Origin: Aquimarina sp. AU58
GTDB lineage: Bacteria; Bacteroidota; Bacteroidia; Flavobacteriales; Flavobacteriaceae
Assembly (NCBI RefSeq): GCF_900312745.1
Contig: NZ_OMPD01000014.1
Location: forward strand, 1,674,001 to 1,738,000
Reading direction: 5' to 3'
DNA length: 64,000 bases
A program made the translations under genes and the position numbers. The notes beneath the pieces were generated by a model. It was not told the DNA's origin. It worked only from the letters and a program-made list of their open reading frames with translations, and did no database searches. Positions 16,922 through 26,368 of the stretch are shown piece after piece (positions within the stretch are counted from its first letter, which is position 1; every line of letters begins with the position of its first letter).

Positions 16922-18802
16922 ATGTCTGATATCATTCAACTATTACCAGATCACGTAGCTAATCAAATTGCTGCCGGAGAAGTGGTTCAACGACCGGCTT
17001 CAGTAGTGAAAGAGCTGTTAGAGAACGCAATTGATGCTCAGGCTACACATATAAAATTAATCATAAAAGAAGCTGGTAAAACTCTTATTCAGGTTATCGA
17101 TAATGGATCAGGAATGAGCGTTACCGATGCCAGACTGAGTTTTGAGCGTCATGCTACTTCAAAAATAAAAGCTGCAGAAGATCTTTTTGAGTTAAACACC
17201 AAAGGTTTTAGAGGAGAAGCTCTGGCTTCTATTGCTGCAATTGCTCATGTAGAATTAAAAACGAAACAAGAAGAAGATGAGGTGGGTACAGAGATTAATA
17301 TCGAAGGTAGCGAAGTAATTTCTCAAGAAGTATGCGTGACACCCAAAGGAACCTCTATAAGTGTCAAAAATTTATTCTATAATATTCCCGCACGGCGAAA
17401 TTTTTTAAAATCAAATGCAGTAGAACTACGTCATATTATTGATGAATTTCACCGGGTAACGATGGCGCATCATTCTATTAAATTTGATATGTATCATAAT
17501 GGTAGTGAAATTTTTAATTTACCTATTTCAAATTGTCGCCAGCGAATTGTAAATATTTTTGGAGGAAAAACCAATGAAAAACTTGTCCCTGTTAAAGAAG
17601 AAACAGACTTGGTGACTATTAATGGATTTATAGGAAAACCAGAATATGCCAAACGTACCCGTGGTGAGCAATTTTTCTTTGTTAATAATAGATATATTAA
17701 GAGTGGTTATTTAAACCATGCCGTTAATGCCGCATTCGAAGGGTTACTAAAAGATAAAGCACATCCTAGCTATTTTGTTTACCTTACGGTAGATCCCAAA
17801 TCGATAGATATTAATATTCATCCTACTAAGACCGAAATTAAATTCGAGGATGAGCATGCATTGTATGCTATGCTAAGAGCTTCGATAAAACATAGTCTGG
17901 GACAATTTAACGTAGCACCCGTGTTAGATTTTAACAGAGACGCTTCGATGGATACACCATATGAGTATAAAAGTAAAACTGCTCAGACACCTACAATAGA
18001 GGTAGATCGTAATTTTAATCCATTTAAAGAAGAAAAAGTATCTGGTTCTGGTGGTGGTTCATTTTCAGGCAAAAGCCATACATCGTTTAAAAAAGAATCT
18101 GCCGGAGACTGGGAAAACCTGTATGTGGGTTTAGAATCTGAAATGACAACTACCAAGCCCACAGAAAATGATTTTTCTTCTGTAGAATTCGAAAGTGCAG
18201 AAGTTACAGGGTCGTTGTTTGAGTCTGATGAAAAAAAAGTTGGGCATCATACAACCTATCAACTCAGAAAAAAATATATTGTTACTACTATTAAAAGCGG
18301 AATGGTGATTGTGAATCAACACCGGGCACACCAAAGAATATTGTATGAAGAGTTATTACGCAATATTACTATGGCAAGTGCTGTAAGCCAACAACTGTTA
18401 TTTCCGCTTACACTTTCTTTTACCAAAAAAGAGATCGAACTTCTTACAACTGTAAAAGAACAGCTCGAAAATACAGGGTTTGTTTTTGGAGAGTTATCCC
18501 CCGGAGAAGTTGAAATTACAGGAATACCATCGGTAACTTCAGAAAAAGAAGTTGCTCAACTTTTAGAGCAACTTATCAGTGATCTCGAAGAAGAGGTGCC
18601 AGATAGTGGTTTTTCTCAAACCGATCTGCTTGCAAGATCCATTTCAAAAAGTATTGCAGTTCGAGCAGGAGTAGAATTGGCTTCAGAACAACAGCAGTAT
18701 ATGGTAAATAGCCTATTTGCATGTACCGAGCCAACAATAACACCAAATAATAAGCAGACTTTCATCACGTTAACAGTAGATGAAATCGATAAGAAATTTT
18801 AA
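16922..18802 (+). CDS. mutL: DNA mismatch repair protein MutL
   Basis: This 626-residue protein couples mismatch recognition by MutS to strand removal. The GHKL ATPase motifs are intact: ENAIDAQATHI, DNGSGM and TKGFRGEALASIAA in the first 110 residues. A poorly conserved linker follows (about 330-430) and then the dimerisation domain. The C-terminal endonuclease motif DQHAxxExxxxE reads NQHRAHQRILYE from residue 465, with Asp to Asn, Ala to Arg and the first Glu to Gln. The ACR-like segment and the CPHGRP motif are also changed (VRAGVELA, CTEPTITPNNK). Loss of nicking activity is therefore likely. It overlaps nothing but directly follows the small basic membrane gene. Confidence 0.96.
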   Translation: MSDIIQLLPDHVANQIAAGEVVQRPASVVKELLENAIDAQATHIKLIIKEAGKTLIQVIDNGSGMSVTDARLSFERHATSKIKAAEDLFELNTKGFRGEALASIAAIAHVELKTKQEEDEVGTEINIEGSEVISQEVCVTPKGTSISVKNLFYNIPARRNFLKSNAVELRHIIDEFHRVTMAHHSIKFDMYHNGSEIFNLPISNCRQRIVNIFGGKTNEKLVPVKEETDLVTINGFIGKPEYAKRTRGEQFFFVNNRYIKSGYLNHAVNAAFEGLLKDKAHPSYFVYLTVDPKSIDINIHPTKTEIKFEDEHALYAMLRASIKHSLGQFNVAPVLDFNRDASMDTPYEYKSKTAQTPTIEVDRNFNPFKEEKVSGSGGGSFSGKSHTSFKKESAGDWENLYVGLESEMTTTKPTENDFSSVEFESAEVTGSLFESDEKKVGHHTTYQLRKKYIVTTIKSGMVIVNQHRAHQRILYEELLRNITMASAVSQQLLFPLTLSFTKKEIELLTTVKEQLENTGFVFGELSPGEVEITGIPSVTSEKEVAQLLEQLISDLEEEVPDSGFSQTDLLARSISKSIAVRAGVELASEQQQYMVNSLFACTEPTITPNNKQTFITLTVDEIDKKF

Positions 18803-18809
18803 TATATAA

Positions 18810-19562
18810 ATGGGGAGAATTACAGATACAGTAAAAGGGTTATTAATTATTAATGTCATTTTTTTTGTAGGGTCTTTATCTCTGGGAAATAATGCTTTTG
18901 AATGGTTTGCACTCTGGTTTCCTAAAAATGATAATTTTCAGATATGGCAAATTGTTTCCCATATGTTTATGCATGCAGATGCAGGACATATCTTTTTTAA
19001 TATGTTCGCTTTGTACATGTTCGGAAGCCATCTTGAAAATTCTATTGGCCAGAAAAAATTTCTTTTTATCTACTTTTTTTCAGGTCTTGGTGCGGTAGGT
19101 TTTCAAATTTTATTTTCATATTTTCAGTTTACCCCAGGATATCAGGCATATTTAGATGCAGGTTTTACTCCTGTAGAAGTTGGTAAATTTATACAAGATA
19201 CTGTTGCGTCTGGTCAATATAAAGTGTACCCTAATATACCACAAGAAGTTACTGAGAGGATGATTGGAGCTTATGTGACGCCTATGGTAGGAGCTTCGGG
19301 TGCTATTTTTGGAATATTAGCAGCATTTGCAGTACTATATCCTAATTTACCATTATACATAATTTTTATTCCCATTCCTATTAAAGCAAAATATTTGATA
19401 GGAGGCTATTTTTTATTAGATCTTTATGGTGGAATAACAGGGCAAGCAATTTTAGGCCCTTCTAATGTAGCGCATTGGGCACATATAGGTGGTGCTGTAA
19501 TTGGGTTTGTTACCATGTGGTATTGGAAAAAGAATTCGTTCAATGATAAACGGTGGTATTAA
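18810..19562 (+). CDS. Rhomboid-family intramembrane serine protease (first of a pair)
   Basis: This 250-residue polytopic protein has the rhomboid fold. It has HMFMHADAGHIFFNMFALYMFG in the second helix region, the nucleophile Ser163 in GASG, and the catalytic His225 in AHIGG. All catalytic features are present, so it should cleave membrane-embedded substrates. It lies 7 bp after mutL and 3 bp before a second rhomboid, forming a co-transcribed block of mutL, two rhomboids and an EEP protein. Substrates are unknown. A long loop at about 105-150 between helices is larger than in GlpG. Confidence 0.93.
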   Translation: MGRITDTVKGLLIINVIFFVGSLSLGNNAFEWFALWFPKNDNFQIWQIVSHMFMHADAGHIFFNMFALYMFGSHLENSIGQKKFLFIYFFSGLGAVGFQILFSYFQFTPGYQAYLDAGFTPVEVGKFIQDTVASGQYKVYPNIPQEVTERMIGAYVTPMVGASGAIFGILAAFAVLYPNLPLYIIFIPIPIKAKYLIGGYFLLDLYGGITGQAILGPSNVAHWAHIGGAVIGFVTMWYWKKNSFNDKRWY

Positions 19563-19565
19563 TCG

Positions 19566-20444
19566 ATGACAACTAATAATCTATCATATCAGTTTAAAAC
19601 AGCTAATGTAATCATTAAGCTTATTGTGATTAATGTAGCCTTATTTTTATTCGCTACACTAGGATCCTGGATTTTTAAAACCAGCCCAGGTGCTTTGATG
19701 GAGTGGTTTGTTTTACCTGTTGATCCTGGATCGTTGATCATACAACCCTGGAGTATGCTCACGTATAGTTTTTTGCATTTTGATTTTTGGCATATTTTCT
19801 GGAATATGCTGGTGCTATACTGGTTTGGGCAATATGTTTTAAACTTATTTACCGAAAAAAGATTTCTCACGATTTACGTACTAGGTGCTATCTGCGGAGG
19901 ATTATTATTTGTGCTGGCATATAACCTGTTTCCGGTTTTAAATAACACATTAGCATATCTAATCGGTGCCTCGGCAGCAGTTCGTGCTATTATGATTTTT
20001 ATTGCAGCATATACACCAAATTCTGAAGTACGAATCTTTGTTTTTAATGTTAAGTTATGGCAGATAGGAGTGTTTGTAGTACTTTCTGATCTAATTCAAA
20101 TCCCTACCTCTGGTAACGCAGGTGGATTGATCGCTCATTTAGGTGGTGCTTTATTCGGGTATATGTATGCAATTCAACTTAAAAAAGGAAATGATATCGG
20201 CGCCTGGTTCGAAAAACTAATGGATGGATTAAGTGCTATGTTTACTCCTAAAAAGAAAAGCCCGTTAAAGACAGTTCATAAATCAAAAACTCATAAAAGA
20301 GCTCCTAAAAAAACAGTGACTTCTGCAACCAAAACCCCTAATCAGAAACAAATCGATGCTATTTTGGATAAAATTAGTAAAAGTGGATATGATAGCTTAA
20401 CCAAAGAAGAGAAAGATTTTTTGTTTAAAGCAGGGAAGGAGTAA
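19566..20444 (+). CDS. Rhomboid-family protein (second of pair) with soluble C-terminal tail
   Basis: A 292-residue rhomboid. The helix-2 motif HFDFWHIFWNMLVLYWFG is present, the nucleophile is Ser136 within GASA (the usual second Gly of GxSG is Ala), and the catalytic His191 is in AHLGG. After the last helix is a basic linker, KKKSPLKTVHKSKTHKRAPKK, and a short helical end (QIDAILDKISKSGYDSLTKEEKDFL). This end resembles small cytoplasmic domains attached to many Bacteroidota rhomboids. It is probably still active, because the Ser-His pair is intact, although the changed GxSG could alter the oxyanion loop. It is 3 bp after the first rhomboid. Confidence 0.9.
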   Translation: MTTNNLSYQFKTANVIIKLIVINVALFLFATLGSWIFKTSPGALMEWFVLPVDPGSLIIQPWSMLTYSFLHFDFWHIFWNMLVLYWFGQYVLNLFTEKRFLTIYVLGAICGGLLFVLAYNLFPVLNNTLAYLIGASAAVRAIMIFIAAYTPNSEVRIFVFNVKLWQIGVFVVLSDLIQIPTSGNAGGLIAHLGGALFGYMYAIQLKKGNDIGAWFEKLMDGLSAMFTPKKKSPLKTVHKSKTHKRAPKKTVTSATKTPNQKQIDAILDKISKSGYDSLTKEEKDFLFKAGKE

Positions 20445-20446
20445 TT

Positions 20447-21463
20447 ATGAGGAAAGTAATTAGCAAGATCGTCTTTTTGATGAACGCTATGGCAGCTTTT
20501 GCCTTATTACTATCTTATTTATTGCCTTATGTTTCTCCAAAAATGTTTCCGCTATTATCGGTTCTAAGTTTGGCAGTACCCATACTAATTGTGATTAATG
20601 TATTGTTTCTGTTATTTTGGGCAGTACAACTCAATAAAAAAGGAATACTTTCTCTTGTTGCGCTAATTCTTGGTATTTCTCATGTGTCTTCATTATATAA
20701 ATTAAGAGGAAAATCGGCTGATGAGATCGAGGATGGTATTTCATTAATGAGTTATAATGTGCATAGCTTTAATCGTTTTTTTTGGATAACTTCAGAAACA
20801 ATCCCTCAGGATATTTCAAAACTGGTGAAAGACCAAAATCCAGATGTGTTTTGCGCTCAGGAGTATTATAATAATCCAGATATCGATTTTAGTCAATATT
20901 CAAATAAGTATGAGTATTTTAATCACAATAGTCGGGAGTTGGCATTGGTGATCTTTTCAAAATATCCATTTATTAATAAAGGGTCTTTAAATTTTGAGAA
21001 TACGGCCAACAATGTGATTTTTGCAGATGTGGCATTTCCTAAGGATACGATTAGGATATATAATATTCATTTACAATCCCATAGAATTAGTTCTAAAACA
21101 GACGATCTGGCTAAAGCAGATTCTCAAAAATTATTAAAACGCATTGGAGTATCTTTTAAAAGGCAACAAACTCAGACAGAACAACTCATCGAGCATATGA
21201 AATCTTCTCCGTATAGAAATATTGTGATGGGTGATTTTAATAATACTGCATATTCATATGTGTACGATAAAATTAGATCAGAAAACCTTCAGGATACTTT
21301 TAAGAAAGCAGGAAAAGGATTTGGTAAAACTTTTAAGTTCGAATTATTTCCAGCCAGAATTGATTTTATTTTAGTGCCCGAAGAGTTTGAAGTACAGGGA
21401 TTTCAAAGTTTTGATCTAGAACTTTCAGATCATTATCCAATACTATCAAAAATAAAGTTTTAG
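20447..21463 (+). CDS. Membrane-anchored endonuclease/exonuclease/phosphatase (EEP) family protein
   Basis: A 338-residue protein with about three membrane helices in the first 80 residues and then an EEP domain at about 95-338. The catalytic and metal-binding motifs are visible: SYNVHSFNR, QEYYNNP, YNIHLQSHR, GDFNNTAYSYVY and the terminal SDHYPI. The family covers nucleases and phosphodiesterases, including sphingomyelinase-like and inositol phosphatases, so the substrate cannot be assigned. The membrane anchor suggests a periplasm-facing catalytic domain. Its ATG lies 2 bp after the rhomboid stop, which ends the mutL operon. Confidence 0.9.
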   Translation: MRKVISKIVFLMNAMAAFALLLSYLLPYVSPKMFPLLSVLSLAVPILIVINVLFLLFWAVQLNKKGILSLVALILGISHVSSLYKLRGKSADEIEDGISLMSYNVHSFNRFFWITSETIPQDISKLVKDQNPDVFCAQEYYNNPDIDFSQYSNKYEYFNHNSRELALVIFSKYPFINKGSLNFENTANNVIFADVAFPKDTIRIYNIHLQSHRISSKTDDLAKADSQKLLKRIGVSFKRQQTQTEQLIEHMKSSPYRNIVMGDFNNTAYSYVYDKIRSENLQDTFKKAGKGFGKTFKFELFPARIDFILVPEEFEVQGFQSFDLELSDHYPILSKIKF

Positions 21464-21487
21464 CATAGAAAACGTAAGTGTCTGATG

Positions 21488-22264
21488 CTATAACCCATCA
21501 ATACTAGTCGAGTAATTCTTCATTTCTGCTTCCCAATCTTTATAGAAAACTGCATGTTTGTTGTTCATCATTAACCTCATTTTTTCTTGTACGGCTTGTT
21601 GTATTGGTTGCGGCAATCCATAGAATTTTTGACTGATTTTGGTTAATCTTCCATCATAATCACTATTCTGATGTCTAATGGTTACTCTTCTTTTGTTATG
21701 ATAGATAATAATCTTTACTCTGCCATCTGTATATCCATCTTGACCCATAGTGCCATAAACCAATATAAGATCTGCTAGGCCATCCTTGTCTATGTCAGAT
21801 ATTTCTGAGTATGTATTCCAAAACCCAATCGATGATTCCCAGTCTTTGTCTATGTCATCTTTTAGGGCAGACCTTTTTTTAAACTTATTACTTTTATAAG
21901 AGAGGTTAAGTACTTTTATCTGATTATACAAGGAGTCATTTTTTTCATCTGTTTCTTTGAAACGTTCTGATAATAACAGATAGTTTTCTCCTGAATCATC
22001 TTTATATGAATATGCCTGATGAATAGGATATTCAATGTCTAACTGTCTTCTTACTCTTTTGGTAAAAGTAGATGTGATTTCCTTGTTGGAAAGCTTACGG
22101 GCAATTTGGGGATCATATGAAATAGAATCAGATCTTTTAAGCTCTACTTTGATGGTAGAATCTTCTTTTGTTGCTTGTTGCTCAGTATTATTATTGGAGT
22201 CTTTTGTTTGTTTTCCACAAGAAAATAAGCTAACAATTACGATAAAAAATAGAAATTTGTTCAT
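21488..22264 (-). CDS. Lipoprotein with FG-GAP-like calcium loop, function unknown
   Basis: A 258-residue lipoprotein with lipobox LFSC (Cys16) and a Gln/Thr/Glu-rich spacer. The core has DSGENYLLLSERF and a Dx(D)xDG-type loop, ISDIDKDGLADLILVYG, as found in FG-GAP/calcium-binding beta repeats. The general plan resembles secreted flavobacterial proteins with the unhelpful label surface polysaccharide biosynthesis (M949_RS01915 family), but I am not certain it belongs there. It is a monocistronic unit convergent with the EEP gene (24 bp apart). Confidence 0.7.
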   Translation of the reverse strand: MNKFLFFIVIVSLFSCGKQTKDSNNNTEQQATKEDSTIKVELKRSDSISYDPQIARKLSNKEITSTFTKRVRRQLDIEYPIHQAYSYKDDSGENYLLLSERFKETDEKNDSLYNQIKVLNLSYKSNKFKKRSALKDDIDKDWESSIGFWNTYSEISDIDKDGLADLILVYGTMGQDGYTDGRVKIIIYHNKRRVTIRHQNSDYDGRLTKISQKFYGLPQPIQQAVQEKMRLMMNNKHAVFYKDWEAEMKNYSTSIDGL

Positions 22265-22354
22265 AGAAAAAAATAGATTAAAAGCAGTTTATTAGCACCA
22301 GTTCTATACTAAATGTAATCAATATTTTCTAAAATGGAATGTATAAGCTATTTT

Positions 22355-22672
22355 TTACATCATCCAGCAATCAAGCAGATCTGTAAGAATATGCCATAGT
22401 AGAGCTAATCCGATAATTCTCGTTTTAGAAAAAAATAACATAATTCCATATGCCGTAATAGCATAATAACTATGTAAAGGATGGAATCCAATACTACACC
22501 GATTAGGGTCAAAAATTTGATCGGCTAAAATATGATCGATATCGATTAGCATAGCTGCTATAAACAGAAAATAAACCTTCTTCCACTGTTTGGGAAAGAA
22601 GAGTAATGCGATTAGTAAAGGGAGTATGAGATGAAAGCCGTAATGTATTATAGGTCGAATCATATTAGTCAA
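22355..22672 (-). CDS. DUF6122-like small integral membrane protein
   Basis: A 105-residue protein with about three or four membrane segments. Polar motifs HYGFHLILPLL, MLIDIDHILADQIFDPNRC, GFHPLHSYY and LLWHILTDLLDCW place several His and Asp residues at the membrane edges. This His/Asp set recalls membrane-bound metal-dependent hydrolases (YdjM/DUF457 type), and the protein matches what I know of DUF6122. No function is established. It is 74 bp from the end of the acyl carrier/P450/MBOAT/SGNH operon in the same direction, but its typical chromosomal occurrence without that operon argues against a shared role. Confidence 0.75.
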   Translation of the reverse strand: MTNMIRPIIHYGFHLILPLLIALLFFPKQWKKVYFLFIAAMLIDIDHILADQIFDPNRCSIGFHPLHSYYAITAYGIMLFFSKTRIIGLALLWHILTDLLDCWMM

Positions 22673-22746
22673 TTTAACTTATTTAGAGAGAAGTAAATCC
22701 ATAAATTAATAAAAGTACTTTTAATGAGGTATTACTTATAAATAGG

Positions 22747-23700
22747 TTATTGTTTTTTTAGAAAAAAAGAACTTTCTATCAGATGAGAAAGTAAGTTCGT
22801 ATATTTTTTTGCTCCTAAACTATTTAAATGATTCTCATCTGATAAATATTTGGAGTTAACCATACTATCTAAAAAAGACTTAGAATATTTTATTTTCAAG
22901 CTGTCTGGCAGTGAATGGTATAATGGAATTACAATGTTTTTTTCCTTTTCGTTTCTATATGTAATGGGTAAAAAGAAAATTATTTTAGAATTATTCTCAC
23001 TACTTAGTTCTAATAAATAATTAATATAATTTTGGTAAGAGGTTAAATTCTTGTTTTTTGTTGAAGGAGAATTAATTTCTTCATAAGAGATAAAAGGAGA
23101 TGTTGAATTAAAGTTACTTTCATTTAAAGAAATAAACCCCATTTCTTTTATATTCCCTTTATCATCATCATTTTGACTAAGCATCCTTCTTACATCTTCT
23201 TTCACTGAAATTTTTTTAAAAAAGAGGTAATTTAATATATTAAGTTTAAGTAATAATCTTTTTCGAAAACTTTCATTTTTAGCCAATTTATCAATGGTTT
23301 TTAGGATATTAATATTTGCTTCCTTAGAAAATTTAATAAAACCACTAGGTAATTCTTGCTTTAATGGTGATAATTCAATAAATAATACTTTTGAAGTTTT
23401 TTCTTTCATCAAGAAATCAGCTAGGATGCAATTGCTTAAAAAAGTTGAACCATTAATTCCTAAATTGTTTATATTTCTATTACCAAAATGTTCTTTAAGT
23501 ATTTTTGGGTTAATGCTTTGTTGTACTCTGCTAGAGCCAATAAAATGATATGAAATTCCCTTGATATTGGATATTTCATTTGCAATACTGGCAAAATAGT
23601 TAGTATCACTATAAAAGGTGTCTTTTTTTAACAATAGTATTGTAGACAATACTATTGTTCCTAAAGCAATTAGTTTTATAATGGTTTTTTTAGTTTTCAT
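22747..23700 (-). CDS. SGNH/DltD-like membrane-anchored protein partnered with MBOAT
   Basis: A 317-residue protein with one N-terminal membrane helix (about 7-24) and the rest predicted outside the inner membrane. After the helix comes HFIGSSRVQQSIN, with Ser56 of GSSR where SGNH/DltD proteins carry their nucleophile (GSSE in DltD). Near the end is DENHLNSLGAKKY, a D-x-x-H pair (Asp288, His291) of the SGNH type. A GDS-like oxyanion Gly (NLGINGST) and the IELSPL strand fit the fold. It follows the MBOAT gene by 10 bp. In DltB/DltD and AlgI/AlgJ systems such a protein completes acyl transfer to an extracellular acceptor. The overall sequence is too divergent for me to name the family with certainty. 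Confidence 0.7.
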   Translation of the reverse strand: MKTKKTIIKLIALGTIVLSTILLLKKDTFYSDTNYFASIANEISNIKGISYHFIGSSRVQQSINPKILKEHFGNRNINNLGINGSTFLSNCILADFLMKEKTSKVLFIELSPLKQELPSGFIKFSKEANINILKTIDKLAKNESFRKRLLLKLNILNYLFFKKISVKEDVRRMLSQNDDDKGNIKEMGFISLNESNFNSTSPFISYEEINSPSTKNKNLTSYQNYINYLLELSSENNSKIIFFLPITYRNEKEKNIVIPLYHSLPDSLKIKYSKSFLDSMVNSKYLSDENHLNSLGAKKYTNLLSHLIESSFFLKKQ

Positions 23701-23710
23701 ACTATGTATA

Positions 23711-25096
23711 TCAAAAAAGGGTATAATAATTATCTACTCCTGCATTTAAGCTAAAAACTAAAATTATCAGGGTAAGTTTGATATAAATAAACCAGCGATT
23801 AAATAAAGATTTACTTTGTAAATACTCATCAAACCTCTTGTTTCCTGCTTTGCTATAATGATAATCCATGATGATGAAAGCAAAGATTATTATTGCTATA
23901 TTGTTTGTTTGCCGGTAAATGATTTCTTTTGGAACGGATGCAGAATTTATAAAAATTGTCTTAATTAGATACATCAAATCTGGAGAAATAAATATTAATG
24001 CGAGAATGCATGAAAATAATAGGTGGTAAATATATCCGGTGACTTTTCTTACTTTGGGATATGGTAATCTTTGCAAGTTTACTTTTTTTTCAAGTATAAT
24101 CCATAATCCATTGCAAATCCCCCATATTAATAAGGTAAGAGTAAATTCGTGCCATAAAGCAATTAGTATGAAAGTGATTAGTAGTAATAGATACGTGTAT
24201 TTTCTTTTTTTATCATATTTTGCTAGTATAAAGAAAAAATAATCTCTAAACCATTCATTTAGCGTGATGTGCCACCCTCTCCAGAATTGCTGTCTTGAAG
24301 AAGAAAAATATACACGATTACGAAAATTATCTTTAAGTTGAATACCAAAAATTTGAGAGATACCTTGAAAAAAATCAATAAATGAACTAAAATTACAATA
24401 GAGATAGAAAAAGAAAAGTAATCCTAAAATTAAATAGTAAGGACCACTAATTTCTGAGTTCGATAATACATTTATTAAAATAAATATTCTTTGAGCAATA
24501 ACCATATTTTTAAACAAACCCCAGAGTATTAATCGCATTCCTTTTGAAATAGAGGTATCCGAAATAGAAATGTTTTTAAATTGCGGAATTAGATATTTAG
24601 CCCTATGTAATGGCCCTGAAAATATGGTTGGGAAATAGATTAAGTATAACAGGACTAAAAAAAAGTTTTTTTCTGGTTTGATGTATTTTCTTTTGATGTC
24701 TATCAAATAACTTATTCCATTAAAAGTGAAATAAGAAAGACCAATTATTTGAAATAAGGATGACCATCTAAGTACTTCTAAAATTTGAAAATCTTTAGAA
24801 GTATAATTTTCAAAATGAAAACCTGTACCAGTTGTTTTGTATATAATTAAGGGGATTAATATACAAAGCACTCCTAATCTGATTTTTGAAAGATTACGTT
24901 GTATTACAAAACCTAATCTAAATATAATATAGGCAAGCAATATTAAAAACAATATTTTATAACCAACTAATATGTAGTAAAAAACTAAACTTGTTATCAA
25001 AAGAGCTTTCCATTTATTTTCTTTTTTGAATAAAGCTAGAAGAACTATAGAACAGGCAATGTATAAAATGATTAGTAGTAAATTAAACTCTACCAT
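23711..25096 (-). CDS. MBOAT-family membrane O-acyltransferase (DltB/AlgI-like)
   Basis: A 461-residue polytopic protein with about ten or more membrane helices. Family signatures are present: YFTFNGISYLIDI, FPTIFSGPLHRAKYLIPQF, SFIDFFQGISQIFGI, and FWRGWHITLNEWFRDYFFF with His276. The catalytic His316 lies in ALWHEFTLTLLIWG, followed by WIILEK. Members move an acyl group from a cytoplasmic donor through the membrane to a sugar, polymer or protein. The gene sits between the P450 and the SGNH partner. Because a carrier protein is encoded in the same operon, an acyl-carrier thioester is the likely donor, as in DltB. The acceptor is unknown. The reading frame is visibly very A+T-rich. Confidence 0.93.
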   Translation of the reverse strand: MVEFNLLLIILYIACSIVLLALFKKENKWKALLITSLVFYYILVGYKILFLILLAYIIFRLGFVIQRNLSKIRLGVLCILIPLIIYKTTGTGFHFENYTSKDFQILEVLRWSSLFQIIGLSYFTFNGISYLIDIKRKYIKPEKNFFLVLLYLIYFPTIFSGPLHRAKYLIPQFKNISISDTSISKGMRLILWGLFKNMVIAQRIFILINVLSNSEISGPYYLILGLLFFFYLYCNFSSFIDFFQGISQIFGIQLKDNFRNRVYFSSSRQQFWRGWHITLNEWFRDYFFFILAKYDKKRKYTYLLLLITFILIALWHEFTLTLLIWGICNGLWIILEKKVNLQRLPYPKVRKVTGYIYHLLFSCILALIFISPDLMYLIKTIFINSASVPKEIIYRQTNNIAIIIFAFIIMDYHYSKAGNKRFDEYLQSKSLFNRWFIYIKLTLIILVFSLNAGVDNYYTLF

Positions 25097-25174
25097 TTAG
25101 TGTGTTTTCTAAAAATATTAGGATATATTTTGATGTTTACGTTTTGCATATGTACAAGAATATTATAGTTTATC

Positions 25175-26368
25175 TTATTTCAATTTTATTGATAAAGAAC
25201 TTGCAGTTCGCATAAAAATTTGCCTTGCCCACTTTGTTGATTGAGTATTGTCTATTGTAAAATCTTTCAAAAAACTAATCATAGGTTTTAGACAATATCT
25301 CATTTCTTGTCGTGATATCTGCGCTCCCAAACAAAAGTGATTTCCACCACCAAAAGCCAAATGTTCATTTGGAGTTCTATTGGGGGTTACCTTATCTGGG
25401 TCTGTGAAATTTTCTGGATCACGATTTGCACTAGCTAAGCACAGGTATAATTTTGATTTAGCGGGGATAACGATATCATTGTATTCTATAACTTCATTGT
25501 TTACTCTTACGGTGTATTGTAGAGGAGAGGAAAATCTGAATAATTCTTCAATCAAAAGATTTAACTCTTTAGTGTCATTATGTAATACATAATTTATTAA
25601 TTTTTGATCCCTTATTATTTCAAATAAAGCCATAGTAAGGTTGTCTTTTGAGGTTTCAAAAGCAGCCATTACAGAAATAGACATAATTGAATAGATATCT
25701 TCGTCTGTATATTCTATATCTAATTTATTAGCAAAAAACCTAATATTCTCTTTGTATTTTGAGTCATGAAAAATGTCTTTACCCCATAAAAACCACGAAT
25801 TAATTTCTTTATATATTTGTTTCGGAATAAATAAATCCTGACTTCTAGCAAGCATATTTGAGTATTTTTTAATGTTCTCAAAACTTTCAAAATCTTTAAT
25901 GCCAAAAAGTTTTTCGGTAATTAAAAAAATAAAATACGCACAATACTTTACCAAATCAATAGTAATTGAATTTTTGTAATGATCATTTAAGATAGCAAGA
26001 GACTCTTTTATAACTTGATTTAACTCAAATTCTTTTAATGATTTACCCATTACAGCTCTTAAGTTTTTATGTTCATCACCATTTAAATACATAGGCCATT
26101 TTTGAGTTCCTTTTGACAAATATGGACATGTACTTGTGTTTTTAAATATGTATGGCTCTTTCGTTTGTAGATATGAACTAAGCTCAGATACACTAAAATC
26201 ATTTGAACGAAGAATTTTGCTAACATCTCTATACTTGAAAAATATAAATTCGTTATGCACTCCTTTATGAATTGGGTTTTCTTCTCTACATTGCTTTAGG
26301 TGGGGGTATGGATTATCAAAATATCCCTTAGTGTATGGATTCCAAATTATTTTTGATTCTCGACCCAT
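25175..26368 (-). CDS. Cytochrome P450, probably acting on a carrier-bound acyl group
   Basis: This 397-residue soluble bacterial-type P450 has the heme loop FGGGNHFCLGAQ with the iron ligand Cys346. The I-helix is AAFETS (acid and Thr for oxygen activation), the ExxR pair is in EELFRF, and NGDEHKNLR stands for the usual DPPEHTxxR. It has no membrane anchor. Its start overlaps the carrier-protein gene by 22 bp, so the two are translationally coupled. This favours oxidation of a substrate tethered to that carrier, as known for P450 BioI (acyl-ACP) and P450s that work on carrier-bound amino acids. No ferredoxin or reductase gene is near, so redox partners must come from elsewhere. The substrate and the oxidation position are unknown. 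Confidence 0.94.
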   Translation of the reverse strand: MGRESKIIWNPYTKGYFDNPYPHLKQCREENPIHKGVHNEFIFFKYRDVSKILRSNDFSVSELSSYLQTKEPYIFKNTSTCPYLSKGTQKWPMYLNGDEHKNLRAVMGKSLKEFELNQVIKESLAILNDHYKNSITIDLVKYCAYFIFLITEKLFGIKDFESFENIKKYSNMLARSQDLFIPKQIYKEINSWFLWGKDIFHDSKYKENIRFFANKLDIEYTDEDIYSIMSISVMAAFETSKDNLTMALFEIIRDQKLINYVLHNDTKELNLLIEELFRFSSPLQYTVRVNNEVIEYNDIVIPAKSKLYLCLASANRDPENFTDPDKVTPNRTPNEHLAFGGGNHFCLGAQISRQEMRYCLKPMISFLKDFTIDNTQSTKWARQIFMRTASSLSIKLK

